DNA of 42,971 bases from Synechococcus sp. AG-670-F04 (GCA_003211515.1 QCSN01000014.1:1-42971); one strand, 5' to 3'. Positions 8,939-18,729 are shown, counted from the stretch's first letter. Made by a program: numbers and translations. The notes: generated from the sequence alone by a model not told the origin.

Positions 8939-10600
8939 ATGGATTCACCCCGCTCCCACGACCCGATTCCCTCCTGCACTTGGGATGTGGTTGTCGTGGG
9001 TGCCGGTGCAGCCGGATTGATGAGTTGCCTTGAACTCCCCAAGCATCTCAGCGTACTTCTGCTGAACCGGAACACCGGGCGCCGTTCGTCCAGCCGCTGG
9101 GCCCAGGGAGGCATCGCAGCGGTGACCAGGGCGGAGGACAGCGCCGAAAGCCATGCCGAAGACACAAGACGTGCCGGGGCGGGACTCTGCGACGCCGATG
9201 CCGTGCGACTGCTAGTGGACCGCGCCCCGCATGTGGTGGAGAGGCTGCAAAGCCTGGGAATGGCCTTCGACCGGGATGGTGCAGATCTGGCAACAACCCT
9301 CGAAGCAGCCCACAGCCATCACAGAGTGCTGCATGTGCAGGACCGCACCGGGAAAGCCCTGGTGGAAGTCTTGCAGGATCGCCTGGAAGAACGGGATGGA
9401 CTGCTGCACCGCCGCGGTGTGCGGGTCACAGCGCTCTGGGTTGAAGACCAACGCTGCTGCGGTGTTCAGGTGCTGGATGGACCCAAGCTTCATTGGATCC
9501 GAGCACGGGCGGTGGTGTTGGCCAGCGGCGGCGGTGGGCATCTGTTCGCCAATACCACCAATCCCGCCCAGGCCTGTGGCGAAGGCGTGGCACTCGCCTG
9601 GCAAGCAGGGGCCTCGGTAGAGGATCTGGAGTTCGTTCAATTTCACCCCACAGCCCTTCGATTGGAGGATGCTCCCTGTTTCCTGATCTCTGAAGCGGTC
9701 CGCGGCGAGGGCGGGGTGTTGGTGGACGCCACCGGATCAAGTCCTGTGAGCCATTTGGAACAGCGTGATCTCGCTCCCAGGGATCGGGTGAGTCGGGCAC
9801 TGGTGCAATCCATGCAACGCCAAAACGTTGGCCAGATGTGGCTTGATTTTTCGCCGATCCAGCGTGAGCGAGCGGAAGCCCGCTTCCCAACCATCCTTGA
9901 TCGCTGCGGTGAATTCGGACTCAACCCACTCGAGCGCCCCATTCCTGTGGCACCGGCGGCCCATTACTGGATGGGTGGTGTCGCAACAGACCTACAGGCC
10001 GCAACCAGCCTGCCTGGGCTTTATGCCGTGGGGGAAGTGGCCTGTACCGGCCTGCATGGTGCCAATCGCCTGGCCAGCAACTCACTGATGGAATGCCTGG
10101 TGTTTGCCAACCAAATGACTGCGATCGAGCTCGAGCCGCAGCAGCAGGGCCCAACAGGGACAGCACCGCTGATCTGTGACCATCCGCTGCGGACCGGCGA
10201 AAGCCCCACCGGTCTGATCGAACGGATCGAACGGTTGCGACAACTTTGTTGGAAAGAAGTGGGAGTGGACCGCTCGGTACGAGGCATGACGCATGCCTTG
10301 AATCAGCTGCGGGTGGACCGGTGCCTGTTGGATGCTCAGCCACTCCTTCAAGCCCAAGACCAACTCCAGCCTGATCAGACCATGACTCTGGAGGGGGGAT
10401 CACGGCGCGACCTGAACCTGCTGCTGGATTTCAGTCACCGGTTGCTGGTCAGCCGTCTGATGCTGGAGGCCTGCCTGTTCAGGAAAGAAAGCCGCGGGGG
10501 GCATTTTCGAACCGACGCCCCAAGCCCCCTACCGCAATGGCAATGCCATACGCGGCAGAGTCGGGCGGGGGGCATTCGAACCCGGCCGGTTCGAAGCTGA
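8939..10600 (+). CDS. nadB: L-aspartate oxidase (NadB)
   Basis: A 553-aa flavoenzyme that oxidises L-aspartate to iminoaspartate, the first step of NAD synthesis, with NadA acting next. The N-terminal FAD-binding motif DVVVVGAGAAGLMS is at residues 16-29. The family block SSSRWAQGGIAAV follows near 50. FHPTAL, EAVRGEGG and the GEVACTGLHGANRLASNSL block near 360-380 are all present. The C-terminal helical domain is complete and ends in an arginine-rich tail encoded by a GC-rich inverted repeat. It is convergent with the VKOR gene, with a 1-bp gap. Confidence 0.95.
   Translation: MDSPRSHDPIPSCTWDVVVVGAGAAGLMSCLELPKHLSVLLLNRNTGRRSSSRWAQGGIAAVTRAEDSAESHAEDTRRAGAGLCDADAVRLLVDRAPHVVERLQSLGMAFDRDGADLATTLEAAHSHHRVLHVQDRTGKALVEVLQDRLEERDGLLHRRGVRVTALWVEDQRCCGVQVLDGPKLHWIRARAVVLASGGGGHLFANTTNPAQACGEGVALAWQAGASVEDLEFVQFHPTALRLEDAPCFLISEAVRGEGGVLVDATGSSPVSHLEQRDLAPRDRVSRALVQSMQRQNVGQMWLDFSPIQRERAEARFPTILDRCGEFGLNPLERPIPVAPAAHYWMGGVATDLQAATSLPGLYAVGEVACTGLHGANRLASNSLMECLVFANQMTAIELEPQQQGPTGTAPLICDHPLRTGESPTGLIERIERLRQLCWKEVGVDRSVRGMTHALNQLRVDRCLLDAQPLLQAQDQLQPDQTMTLEGGSRRDLNLLLDFSHRLLVSRLMLEACLFRKESRGGHFRTDAPSPLPQWQCHTRQSRAGGIRTRPVRS
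10575..10595. terminator. inverted repeat at the nadB/VKOR convergent junction
   Basis: TTCGAACC (10575-10582) pairs perfectly with GGTTCGAA (10588-10595) around a 5-nt loop, inside the last codons of nadB and next to the stop of the opposite gene. There is no T-tract, so it could act only as a weak bidirectional or processing structure. Confidence 0.3.
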
Positions 10601-10601
10601 C

Positions 10602-11531
10602 TCAGAAATCGGTGCTGCCCTGGTAACCGCTGAGTTGAGCCAGCTCCTCAAGGGGTTTCACACCTGAATCAAGGTTGCCGTCGATCTCCCAGCTGGGGAA
10701 TCCTTGAACACCTTTGCTTTGGCAGAGCTGGGCCTGGTTGTTCTGCCCATCCGGTGCACATTCGATCACCGTGAGCGCCGCAACCGCCTCCTTCCCAAAC
10801 ATCTCCTTCTGGTCGTGGCAATGGCGGCACCAATAGGCGGTGTAGACCACGGCTCCTTTGCTGGCCAGGTGCTGAGCCAGAGCCAGCTTTGCCGGTGAGC
10901 TCACACTTTCGACAGGCTTCGCTGCGCTTGGATCAAGAGACGGTGCACCAGCACGCTCAGGGTCAAGAACGGACGCCCAGATCAACCCCCCCATCAACAC
11001 AGCCAGGGCAAGAAGAATCCCTCGAAAAATCAACTGGCCCAGATCATCCCAACCACCACCCACAACGGAAAGGATGAACAGCGAAAGGGAGAGAACACCG
11101 GAGAGGACGCAGAAGAAACAAAAGGCCTGGATCTTGAACACCATCAAGCCCAGCAAAACACCGCTGAACACAGCCATGCCGAGAGACACACCGAACAGCC
11201 CCCACCAGGTGCGCCGCGACAGGTCCGCCTTGTTCTCCTGAAGGCCAGGAAGCAGCGGCAGCACGGCCAGCAACAACACCGTGATGTAAGCAAGCAGACC
11301 CACAAACGACAGCGGAATATCTGCAGCGACCGTTCCCCAGGCGCTGTTCAGAACTTTGTCGCAGCCATCGGCACCCATCGGACAATTGAGATCGCCGAGC
11401 AGGCCCCAGCGCTTCAGGGTGATGGAACCGGTATCAATAATTCCGATTGTGGCCAGCACGGCCATCACGATGCGGGGCCACTTGAACCCCTGATCCTGGC
11501 GACGACGACTGGAAAGACGGGTGGCGCCCAT
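10602..11531 (-). CDS. vitamin K epoxide reductase / thioredoxin-like fusion protein
   Basis: A 309-aa membrane protein. Four or five transmembrane helices form a VKOR domain with loop cysteines LNCPMGADGCDK (about residues 48-60) and the active-site motif FCFFC near 138-142. A C-terminal thioredoxin-like domain has YWCRHCHDQ near 235. VKOR homologs of this design replace DsbB and work with their own Trx domain to oxidise exported proteins using quinone. The family is well described in Synechococcus. The ATG start is at 11531. It is divergent from rimO with 67 bp between them. Confidence 0.93.
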   Translation of the reverse strand: MGATRLSSRRRQDQGFKWPRIVMAVLATIGIIDTGSITLKRWGLLGDLNCPMGADGCDKVLNSAWGTVAADIPLSFVGLLAYITVLLLAVLPLLPGLQENKADLSRRTWWGLFGVSLGMAVFSGVLLGLMVFKIQAFCFFCVLSGVLSLSLFILSVVGGGWDDLGQLIFRGILLALAVLMGGLIWASVLDPERAGAPSLDPSAAKPVESVSSPAKLALAQHLASKGAVVYTAYWCRHCHDQKEMFGKEAVAALTVIECAPDGQNNQAQLCQSKGVQGFPSWEIDGNLDSGVKPLEELAQLSGYQGSTDF

Positions 11532-11598
11532 CCGAAGCTTTCAAATAGTGGAAGTTTGGCAGCATCAGCTGCCGGTTGGTGTCTCCGTAGGGTGAGCA

Positions 11599-12993
11599 AT
11601 GGCCCGCGGTGCATCGATGAAGAGCTCTCTCACCAAACCGACCGTGGCCTTTGCCCATCTGGGCTGCGAAAAGAACCGGGTTGACACGGAGCACATGGTG
11701 GGTCTGCTGGCCGATGCCGGCTACGGGGTCAGCAGCGACGAGCGTGATGCAGCCGTGGTGGTCGTAAACACCTGCAGCTTTATCCAGGACGCCCGTGAAG
11801 AATCGGTGCGCACCCTCGTGGACCTGGCTGAACAGGGGAAGGAGCTGATCATCGCCGGATGTCTGGCACAACATTTCCAGGATGAACTTCTCGACTCCAT
11901 TCCTGAAGCGAAGGCGATCGTCGGCACCGGCGACTACCAGCACATCGTGGAGGTGTTGCAACGGGTGGAAGCGGGCGAACGAGTGAACCGCGTCAGCGCC
12001 GTTCCCACCTTTGTGGGAGATGAACATCTTCCGCGTCAGCGCACCACTGATCAGGCCGTGGCCTTCTTGAAAGTGGCGGAAGGCTGCGATTACCGCTGTG
12101 CGTTCTGCATCATCCCAAAGCTGCGTGGCAAGCAGCGAAGTCGACCGATCGAATCGATCGTGGCGGAAGCGCACCAGCTGGCAGAGCAGGGGGTGCAGGA
12201 ATTGATCCTGATCAGCCAGATCACAACCAATTACGGCCTCGATCTTTATGGCAAACCCAAACTGGCAACACTGCTGAGGGCCCTAGGTGAGGTGGAGATC
12301 CCCTGGATCCGCGTGCACTACGCCTACCCAACCGGCCTCACGCCAGACGTGCTCGCCGCTTATCGGGAGGTCGCCAATGTTGTGCCCTATCTGGATCTGC
12401 CGTTGCAGCACAGCCACCCGGAGGTGTTGCGGGCGATGAACCGGCCCTGGCAAGCGGATGTGAATGAACGTTTGCTGGATCAGATCCGTGCGCAGCTCCC
12501 CGATGCCGTGCTGCGCACCACGCTGATCGTGGGATTCCCTGGTGAAACCGAAACACACTTTGAGCATCTAGCGGAATTCCTACGCAGCCAGCGTTTTGAT
12601 CATGTGGGGGTGTTCACCTTCTCTCCGGAAGACGGCACGGCTGCCGCCGACCTGCCAGCCCGCGTGGATCCAGAGGTGGCGCAAGGCCGAAAGGATGCCT
12701 TGATGGCTCTGCAGCAATCGATCTCAGCGGAGCAGAACCAACGCTGGGTGGGCCGCACTGTGGACGTGCTGATCGAGCAGCTCAACCCAGATACCGGGGA
12801 GATGATTGGCCGCTGCGCCCGATTCGCGCCTGAGGTGGATGGTGAAGTGCATGTGCAGGCAGCGGAGGATGGCCAACGGGCTGCACCCGGAATGCTTGTT
12901 CCCGTTGAGATCACAGGGGCCGACATCTATGACCTAAGCGGCAGGATCGTGGGCGCACGCGCCATGGTGGCGGCAGCAAGAGCCCACGCTTGA
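11599..12993 (+). CDS. rimO: ribosomal protein S12 methylthiotransferase RimO
   Basis: A 464-aa radical SAM methylthiotransferase that methylthiolates the conserved Asp of ribosomal protein S12. The N-terminal UPF0004 domain carries the auxiliary-cluster cysteines in LGCEKNR, NTCSFI and GCLAQ. The radical SAM motif [20 protein letters not shown] lies near 158-177. A C-terminal TRAM domain follows ([11 protein letters not shown] onward). Two starts are possible, ATG at 11599 or ATG at 11617; no clear ribosome binding site decides. Its TGA overlaps the TTG start of the MFS gene by 4 nt. Confidence 0.95.
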   Translation: MARGASMKSSLTKPTVAFAHLGCEKNRVDTEHMVGLLADAGYGVSSDERDAAVVVVNTCSFIQDAREESVRTLVDLAEQGKELIIAGCLAQHFQDELLDSIPEAKAIVGTGDYQHIVEVLQRVEAGERVNRVSAVPTFVGDEHLPRQRTTDQAVAFLKVAEGCDYRCAFCIIPKLRGKQRSRPIESIVAEAHQLAEQGVQELILISQITTNYGLDLYGKPKLATLLRALGEVEIPWIRVHYAYPTGLTPDVLAAYREVANVVPYLDLPLQHSHPEVLRAMNRPWQADVNERLLDQIRAQLPDAVLRTTLIVGFPGETETHFEHLAEFLRSQRFDHVGVFTFSPEDGTAAADLPARVDPEVAQGRKDALMALQQSISAEQNQRWVGRTVDVLIEQLNPDTGEMIGRCARFAPEVDGEVHVQAAEDGQRAAPGMLVPVEITGADIYDLSGRIVGARAMVAAARAHA

Positions 12994-14219
12994 CCCGACT
13001 CCCCCTGCGCCCAGAGCAACAACGCAAGCTGTTCCTGGTCGCCTCCGGCATCAGCACCGCAGGCTCCTTCGCGGGGATCACCGCCAAGGGCTATATCCTG
13101 ATGAAGGGGGGAGTTGACCCCATTGTTCTGGCCCTGAATTTCGCGGCCCTGTCCTTGCCGAGCCTGTTGATCAGCGGGCCAGCCGGGGTTCGGACCGATC
13201 GCATTGGTTGTGAACGGGTGCTGATTCAGGCCCAGTGGGCCCTGCTTGCAGCTGCCACATTGGGGGCCCTAGCGATCCCGATGCTGACCGGTACGGCCCA
13301 GGTGGTGCTGCTGCTTACCAGCACCTTGCTGGCGGGCATCGCCGGCACCTATGAGCTGACGGCTCGCAACAAATACTGCTCAATCCTGGTTGAAGAATCA
13401 GATCAACTTGCCGGGTACCTCACCAGCTTCTCCGTGGTATTCAACGTGGGCAAGCTGGTTGGCCCCCCCATCGGAGGCTGGCTCGTGGTTGCCACGGGCC
13501 AGGCCTGGGCTCTCGGCATCGATGCCGCGAGCTATCTGCTACCGATCGCCAGTGTGATGTTTCTGCTGAGGCCAGACCGCAGCCGTGAAGTCCGCAGTGC
13601 CGAGGGGGCGCAGGCCAGCCTGGTGAATGCCTGGACAAGCTGCGGCAGCACGCTGCGTGGTGTACTCATGCTTACGGCCCTGCTGTGCTTGGTGGGTTTC
13701 TTCCATCCCGGGTTGGCACCCCTGATCGCCTTTGAACTCCTCGGCGACAAGGCGACGGACCTTGGACTCTTCACCAGTGTTCTTGCGGCAGGGAGCATCA
13801 CCGGCGGCGTGATGCTGCAACGGAACAGTGCGGTGTTCTGCAGACGCCCGTTTCAAACACTGGCCGGATTCGGCTTAATCACTGCGGTGGCCCAAATGGG
13901 AATGGCGCGATCTCCCAATGCTGGTTTCAGTCTTGTGATGGCGTTTCTGATCGGTGCCGGTACCGCTGGACTGTTGAGCAGTTGCAATCTGATCACCCAA
14001 ATCGGGTCACCTCAGGTGATGCGGGGACGGATGGCAGGTTTGAGCCAGATCGCTTTTCTGGGCGGTGGAGGGCTGAGCGGGCTCCTCGTTGCAGGGCTCG
14101 TCACCGTGAGTGATTTATCGACGGCCTTTGCCCTGACAGGGGGTGTGAGTGCCGCAGTCGCAGTCATCTGGATCAAGCGCCGCGGTGATCAACTGCTGGC
14201 GCCGGTCAGATCAACTTGA
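12990..14219 (+). CDS. MFS transporter
   Basis: A 409-aa major facilitator superfamily permease with about twelve hydrophobic helices. The loop-2 region [16 protein letters not shown] resembles the MFS motif G-x-x-x-D-R. The substrate cannot be inferred. The likely start is TTG at 12990, overlapping the rimO stop as TTGA; the protein then begins [16 protein letters not shown]. Its last 14 bp overlap, tail to tail, a small PetL-like gene on the other strand. Confidence 0.85.
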   Translation: MTRLPLRPEQQRKLFLVASGISTAGSFAGITAKGYILMKGGVDPIVLALNFAALSLPSLLISGPAGVRTDRIGCERVLIQAQWALLAAATLGALAIPMLTGTAQVVLLLTSTLLAGIAGTYELTARNKYCSILVEESDQLAGYLTSFSVVFNVGKLVGPPIGGWLVVATGQAWALGIDAASYLLPIASVMFLLRPDRSREVRSAEGAQASLVNAWTSCGSTLRGVLMLTALLCLVGFFHPGLAPLIAFELLGDKATDLGLFTSVLAAGSITGGVMLQRNSAVFCRRPFQTLAGFGLITAVAQMGMARSPNAGFSLVMAFLIGAGTAGLLSSCNLITQIGSPQVMRGRMAGLSQIAFLGGGGLSGLLVAGLVTVSDLSTAFALTGGVSAAVAVIWIKRRGDQLLAPVRST

Positions 14220-14298
14220 TTCCCTTGAGGAGTTTTGTGAGCACAAAAGCAGTGACCAGACCAGTTGCAACGAACCCCAAATAGATGCCTACGGCCAT
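14206..14298 (-). CDS. petL: PetL-like cytochrome b6f subunit, 30 aa
   Basis: A 30-codon reading frame: MAVGIYLGFVATGLV, then a hydrophobic stretch and the C-terminus KLLKGIKLI. One transmembrane helix with a basic tail ending in IKLI/IRLI is the hallmark of PetL, the small subunit of the cytochrome b6f complex in thylakoids. It overlaps the MFS stop by 14 bp in convergent orientation. No Shine-Dalgarno precedes it. Its leader instead carries TCACCTCCT, identical to part of the 16S 3' end. The assignment rests on size, topology and C-terminus; another small photosynthetic subunit is possible. Confidence 0.62.
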   Translation of the reverse strand: MAVGIYLGFVATGLVTAFVLTKLLKGIKLI

Positions 14299-14445
14299 GT
14301 GCAAGTAAGGAGGTGACCACTATTAGATCAGAGTTCAGGCTGGAGTCTTGGCATTGCGCTTAGTGTTCATGGACTGATGTCACCTGATTTAGCAGGTGAT
14401 TGCATCCCGGGCTCACCGGACCCCAATCCCTATCGGCCCGCTGAC

Positions 14446-16020
14446 ATGCGCACCCTATTCATCTACCCCGAGTTTCCGAAGACCTTCTGGAGTTACGAGA
14501 AGATCCTCGAGCTCGTGAACCGGAAGGTTCTACTCCCTCCCCTTGGGATGTGCACAGTGGCAGCGCTGCTGCCCCAGGAATGGGAGATGAAGCTGGTGGA
14601 TCGCAACGTTCGCGAGGTCACCAAAGCGGAATGGGATTGGGCCGAGATGGTGATCATCTCCGGAATGATCGTCCAGAAAGACGATATGGCCGTTCAGATT
14701 TCCCGCGCAAAGGAGCGCGGACTTCCTGTGGCCGTTGGCGGGCCCTACGCCAGTTCCACCCCGGATGCGCCCGAGCTTGATCAGGCGGATTTCAAGGTGC
14801 TCGACGAGGGCGAAATCACCCTGCCGATGTTCCTGGAAGCATTGGAGCGTGGTGAAACCGGTGGCCGGTTCACAGCGGAAGGTGACAAACCTGATGTGAC
14901 GGCAACGCCGATTCCACGCTTCGATCTACTGCAGCTCGATGCGTACGACTCAATGAGCGTGCAGTTCTCAAGGGGCTGCCCGTTCAACTGCGAGTTCTGC
15001 GACATCATCGTTCTCTATGGCCGCAAGCCGCGCACCAAAACTCCTGAACAGCTGATCGCCGAACTTCAGTATCTGCACGATCTGGGCTGGCGCCGTTCGA
15101 TCTTCCTGGTAGACGACAACTTCATCGGCAACAAGCGCAACGCCAAGCTGCTTTTGCCTCAGATCCGCATCTGGCAGGAGGAACGGGGCTACCCGTTCAG
15201 CTTCGCCACCGAAGCCTCCGTCGATCTGGCCGACGATGAGGAGATGATGCGGATGATGCATGAAGCACGCTTTGAAAGTGTGTTCCTCGGCATCGAAACG
15301 CCCGATGAAGCCAGTCTGGAAACCGCAAGAAAAATCCAAAACACCCGCAATCCCCTCGATGCGGCCGTGGATCGGATCACCGCCAACGGCATCCGTGTGA
15401 TGGCGGGCTTCATCATCGGTTTCGATGGTGAGAAGGATGGAGCGGGCCGCCGCATCGTTGATTTCGTGACGCGTACCGGTATTCCCGCCGCGATGATGGG
15501 GATGTTGCAGGCCCTGCCGAAAACAGCTCTCTGGGCTCGACTGGAGCGAGAAGGCAGGCTGATCCAGGGAGAGGACGCGGCCAAAGGGGTGAATCAAACC
15601 AACCTGCTCAATTTCAAACCCACCCGGCCGATTCGCGACATTGCCAATGAATATGTGGAGGCGTTCTGCGCGCTTTACGAGCCGAATGCCTACATGGATC
15701 GGGTGTATAGCTATTACCTGAAGATGGGAGCACCACGCTGGAAAGGGACAGCCAAATTACCCACATTCACCGATATCAAAGCCCTCAGCATCGTTGTTTG
15801 GCGGCAGGGCGTCAAACGCAACACTCGCAGCCGCTTCTGGCGTTACATGATAGGCATGGCCCGCCAGAATCCTGCACTGCTGGAACAATTCCTTGTTGTG
15901 CTTGCCCACAATGAGCACTTCCTGGAGTACCGATCCATCGTTCAGCGTGAAATACGGGAGCAACTGGAATCCCTGCCACCGGAGGAGCCCACAACCAAAA
16001 AAGAACTACAACCAGTTTAA
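14446..16020 (+). CDS. B12-binding-domain radical SAM protein (DUF4070 type)
   Basis: About 524 aa. The N-terminal cobalamin-binding Rossmann-like domain begins MRTLFIYPEFPKTFWSYEKI and includes VAVGGPYASSTPDA. The radical SAM domain has SRGCPFNCEFCDIIVLYGRKP, with the three cluster cysteines, and a C-terminal DUF4070 region follows. Relatives are class B methylases and hopanoid or pigment enzymes; the substrate is unknown here. I chose ATG 14446 because homology starts at once. ATG 14377 would add 23 residues rich in Pro and Asp. Neither has a clear ribosome binding site. It stands alone, followed by a terminator-like structure. Confidence 0.88.
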   Translation: MRTLFIYPEFPKTFWSYEKILELVNRKVLLPPLGMCTVAALLPQEWEMKLVDRNVREVTKAEWDWAEMVIISGMIVQKDDMAVQISRAKERGLPVAVGGPYASSTPDAPELDQADFKVLDEGEITLPMFLEALERGETGGRFTAEGDKPDVTATPIPRFDLLQLDAYDSMSVQFSRGCPFNCEFCDIIVLYGRKPRTKTPEQLIAELQYLHDLGWRRSIFLVDDNFIGNKRNAKLLLPQIRIWQEERGYPFSFATEASVDLADDEEMMRMMHEARFESVFLGIETPDEASLETARKIQNTRNPLDAAVDRITANGIRVMAGFIIGFDGEKDGAGRRIVDFVTRTGIPAAMMGMLQALPKTALWARLEREGRLIQGEDAAKGVNQTNLLNFKPTRPIRDIANEYVEAFCALYEPNAYMDRVYSYYLKMGAPRWKGTAKLPTFTDIKALSIVVWRQGVKRNTRSRFWRYMIGMARQNPALLEQFLVVLAHNEHFLEYRSIVQREIREQLESLPPEEPTTKKELQPV

Positions 16021-16021
16021 G

Positions 16022-16076
16022 AAGCAATTAGCCAAAAGTCAGACCTTTTTAAGTCAAATTGCTTGACAGGTTTTTT
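16022..16076 (+). terminator. terminator-like hairpin after the radical SAM gene
   Basis: AAGCAATT (16022-16029) pairs with AATTGCTT (16057-16064). A second inner stem AAAAG/CTTTT is possible, and TTTTTT follows at 16071-16076. The large loop and the six bases between stem and T-run make it imperfect. Confidence 0.4.
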
Positions 16077-16310
16077 GCAACTTGCAAACTAATCAACCTC
16101 TTTATCATAAAACTCTATTTTTTACTACTCATTATTGCATAGTTGTTTCTTATACAATTTTTGCTAATAATGAAAAAAGGAATGCAAGCCATCATTTTCA
16201 TCGTCAAACGATCCACCGATTCACGACAGCCAACCACTTCGCCTGCGACTACAAACATCTTCGGAGCAAGCCCAAGGCAACCCTTCAGCCGTAAAAAAGC
16301 TTGAGTTGCG
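16077..16310. other. AT-rich intergenic region
   Basis: About 230 bp, clearly more AT-rich than the flanks, between the convergent radical SAM and DUF4346 genes. I see no gene, no clear hairpin array and no repeat in it. Confidence 0.6.
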
Positions 16311-16721
16311 TCAATCCTGCTCATAGACGCGCCCCTCTCTTAAACACTGCTCGGCTTTCTGCAACTCTCTTCCGAGATAGAGGGCATGATCCAGACGGCT
16401 CAGCGGATGGGGGCCTTCACCTTCGGTGAGTTGAATCCCGATCTCCTTGGCGCTACGACCGCGATACACGGCTGAAGCTGCGCGAGGGCCATGGCCGCCT
16501 TTTTTGCAGCTCAGCACTTCGCCGGTGTCTGAATCACGGGCCAGGCCCTTCTCATCAATGGTGTTGCCGAAGTGCTCCAACACCAGTTCACCCGCCTCAG
16601 CATCCAGCTTGATTAGGAAATAACCGCTGGGATCCAGGGCAATAAAGCGCTTGGAGAGGCGCTCATCCAGTGCATCGATTTCCGCAGCGCGGCTGGCGGG
16701 AGCTTCAGGGGTCTTGATCAT
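16311..16721 (-). CDS. DUF4346 domain-containing protein
   Basis: A 136-aa protein with the DUF4346 pattern: ALDPSGYFLIKLDAEAGELVLEHFGN near residues 28-53, then LSCKKGGHGPRAASAVYRGRSAKEIG. This is a small soluble family found in cyanobacteria, with relatives attached to methyltransferase-like proteins in archaea. Function is unknown. ATG at 16721 lies 9 bp after the stop of the GNAT gene, so the two are probably one transcript. Confidence 0.82.
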   Translation of the reverse strand: MIKTPEAPASRAAEIDALDERLSKRFIALDPSGYFLIKLDAEAGELVLEHFGNTIDEKGLARDSDTGEVLSCKKGGHGPRAASAVYRGRSAKEIGIQLTEGEGPHPLSRLDHALYLGRELQKAEQCLREGRVYEQD

Positions 16722-16730
16722 CTTTTCAAC

Positions 16731-17906
16731 CTACAAACTCAGCTCCGGCGCGTCCGCCTTAAACGGCAGGTCGGCGTTGATCGCCTCGATCTCCTGCAAC
16801 GTGAGCCGATTCACATGCGGTAACCAGGCGCGGATCAAAGCATCCATCTGTGGCTCATACCAGCGATGCAGGCTGGCGCAAGGCTTGGCCACAAACCCCC
16901 TGCGGCGTTTATGGCTGCCGCCTGCCCCAGGGTCAAAGCTGTCGATTCCTCGCCTGATCGCCCATTCGATCGGTGCGTAGTAACAAACCTCGAAATGGAG
17001 GCAATCAATCTCCTCCTTACTCCCCCAGTAACGCCCCCAGAGCCGCTGACCGTCCTGCACACACATCGACATCGCCACCGGCTCCCTCGGATCACCCCGA
17101 TGCGCTGAAAACAGCACCACCTGATCGCGGTAGGCATCAGCTAAAGCCTCAAAGAAGGCCTCCTCGAGATATTTGCTGCCCCATGCTCCCCACCGCGCGC
17201 AGTGCTGCTCGTAAAAAGCATGCATCTGCTGCATCAGCTGCAGATCGAGCTGATCACCCGTTAAAGCCGTGATGCTGAGACCCGCCTTCTGCACCGCTTT
17301 GCGCTCCCGTTTGATGTTGCGCCGCTGGTTGGCATTGAATCCCCTCAAATAATCATCAAAGGAACAGGCTCCCCCCCGCCTCCAGAGGCTTTGTTGGTTG
17401 AGCCATGCCGCACATCCCACCGCCTCGGCCAACGGTTGCCACTCCGAATCGACGTACAGAAAATTGCAGCTCAGGATTCTGTGTTGGGCGCAGAAGGCAT
17501 CAATCGCTCGCAACAGCTCCGCCGTGAGCTGGCCGCCATCCTCTCCATCACGCACGTGGAAGCGATACCCCAACACCGGGCTGACTGGGCTCATCCCCAG
17601 CAGTTTCGGGTAGTAGCGCATGCCGAGGTCGGCAGCGAGCCGCGCGAAACTCTGATCAAAAACGAACTCCCCGTAACTGTGACCCTTTAGATAAAGAGGC
17701 GCCACGGCCACGGGAATGTCATCTCTCCAGAGCGCCAAATGGAGCGGTTGCCAACCCTGCTCCGGAACAATGCTCCGCGATCGCTCCAATGCATCAAGCC
17801 AACCCCAGCGATAAAAGGGGATGGCCTGCTCACCCACCAGCGCTTGCCAGTGCTCCTCAGGGATCTCGCGGATCGACTGATGCCAGCGCACCGTAAGCGG
17901 AGTCAT
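16731..17906 (-). CDS. GNAT/FemAB-like acyltransferase (COG3146, DUF482)
   Basis: A 391-aa protein of the COG3146 peptidogalycan-biosynthesis/GNAT family: IPFYRWGWLDALERSRSI near residue 29, PLYLKGHSYGEFVFDQSFA near 71, FNANQRRNIKRERKAVQKAG near 189 and FDPGAGGSHKRRRGF near 332. FemAB-like enzymes move aminoacyl or acyl groups onto cell-wall or lipid acceptors; the acceptor here is unknown. ATG at 17906. It is the first gene of a two-gene unit with DUF4346 and is divergent from a decayed gene. Confidence 0.88.
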   Translation of the reverse strand: MTPLTVRWHQSIREIPEEHWQALVGEQAIPFYRWGWLDALERSRSIVPEQGWQPLHLALWRDDIPVAVAPLYLKGHSYGEFVFDQSFARLAADLGMRYYPKLLGMSPVSPVLGYRFHVRDGEDGGQLTAELLRAIDAFCAQHRILSCNFLYVDSEWQPLAEAVGCAAWLNQQSLWRRGGACSFDDYLRGFNANQRRNIKRERKAVQKAGLSITALTGDQLDLQLMQQMHAFYEQHCARWGAWGSKYLEEAFFEALADAYRDQVVLFSAHRGDPREPVAMSMCVQDGQRLWGRYWGSKEEIDCLHFEVCYYAPIEWAIRRGIDSFDPGAGGSHKRRRGFVAKPCASLHRWYEPQMDALIRAWLPHVNRLTLQEIEAINADLPFKADAPELSL

Positions 17907-17951
17907 GGCAGCAACACCGCGGGCGGAACAGGTTCAGACCTTAACCAGCAG

Positions 17952-18359
17952 CTGGATGCAGGCAGGGCAGCGATCGCGACCGTGCTGGGTGGAAGCCTGG
18001 TGTTGATCTCCACTCCCGTGCACGCCGGGCTGTTACTGACAATGCTGAATGCAATCAAACCCAGGATCAAGCCGCAACTGGAGCAGGAATGCAGCCGACT
18101 GATCCGCCAAAGAGCTGTTTCGATCAGCCCCTTGATCGAAACAACCTGCAGGTGCCGGACGGAGCCGGCGAATGAATGCTTTGTGGAGGAAGCCAGCAAA
18201 ACAGGGAGCGTGTTGGGGTGACTCACCGAACTGCTGTCCAGTTGTCTTGGAGATGACAGTGAAATTGTGATCAGCCGCTGCAGGCAGTGGCTGATCGGGT
18301 TGAACAGCACAACAATCGAGCAGTTTTTGCTCCCCCTGCTCAGACCACAGAGTCGCTGA
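17952..18359 (+). pseudogene. probable decayed gene for a small exported protein
   Basis: A frame reads RAAIATVLGGSLVLISTPVHA, which looks like a signal peptide, then LNAIKPRIKPQLEQECSRLI and CRTEPANECFVEEASKTGSVLG. It stops at TGA 18219-18221. The same frame continues at once as LTELLSSCLGDDSEIVISRC and on to a second stop at 18357-18359. Protein-like, amphipathic sequence on both sides of an in-frame stop suggests a nonsense mutation. There is no good ATG upstream in frame (GTG or CTG only), which also suggests decay. I do not recognise a named family. Confidence 0.4.
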
Positions 18360-18729
18360 TCATCACAATCTCGCGATTGGCGAAGTCAAGAGACAGCAGG
18401 TCCGCGTCGACACCTTTCACAACAGCTTTGACGTCGTCGCCCTTCTTGATCCAGGCATCATCGCCCTTCATTTCGATCACGGTGGAGGCACAACCACAGA
18501 ACTCGATCTTGTCGCCGATCTGCATATCCATCACCTTCACATGACCCTTGCCACCATCAACGGTGACGATGGTGTCGTCTCCTTCACCGCCCCAGACCTT
18601 GTCTTTGCCCTCACCGCTCTCGATGCGGTCGTCTCCCTCGTAACCCCAGATCAGGTTTTTTCGCTTGGTGCCGGTGAGCTCATCGCTACCCGATGTGCCA
18701 CGGATTTTTCTCTTGCTCTTGCGTCCCAT
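18340..18729 (-). CDS. small RTX-type calcium-binding repeat protein
   Basis: A 129-aa acidic protein with a basic start (MGRKSKRKIRG) and then glycine-aspartate nonapeptide units: GTSGSDELTG, LIWGYEGDDRIES, DKVWGGEGDDTI. These fold into Ca-binding parallel beta rolls in type I secreted proteins. The tail MQIGDKIEFCGC...VIEMKGDDAWIKK looks like the domain that often follows RTX repeats. ATG 18729 is preferred over the in-frame TTG at 18735. The protein is probably exported; secretion through a TolC-type channel would be usual, but no type I exporter is in view. Confidence 0.8.
   Translation of the reverse strand: MGRKSKRKIRGTSGSDELTGTKRKNLIWGYEGDDRIESGEGKDKVWGGEGDDTIVTVDGGKGHVKVMDMQIGDKIEFCGCASTVIEMKGDDAWIKKGDDVKAVVKGVDADLLSLDFANREIVMISDSVV

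Noticed and set aside
10560-10600. TTCGAACCC motif suggesting a tRNA
   Set aside because: No acceptor, D or anticodon arm; it is the end of nadB and an inverted repeat.
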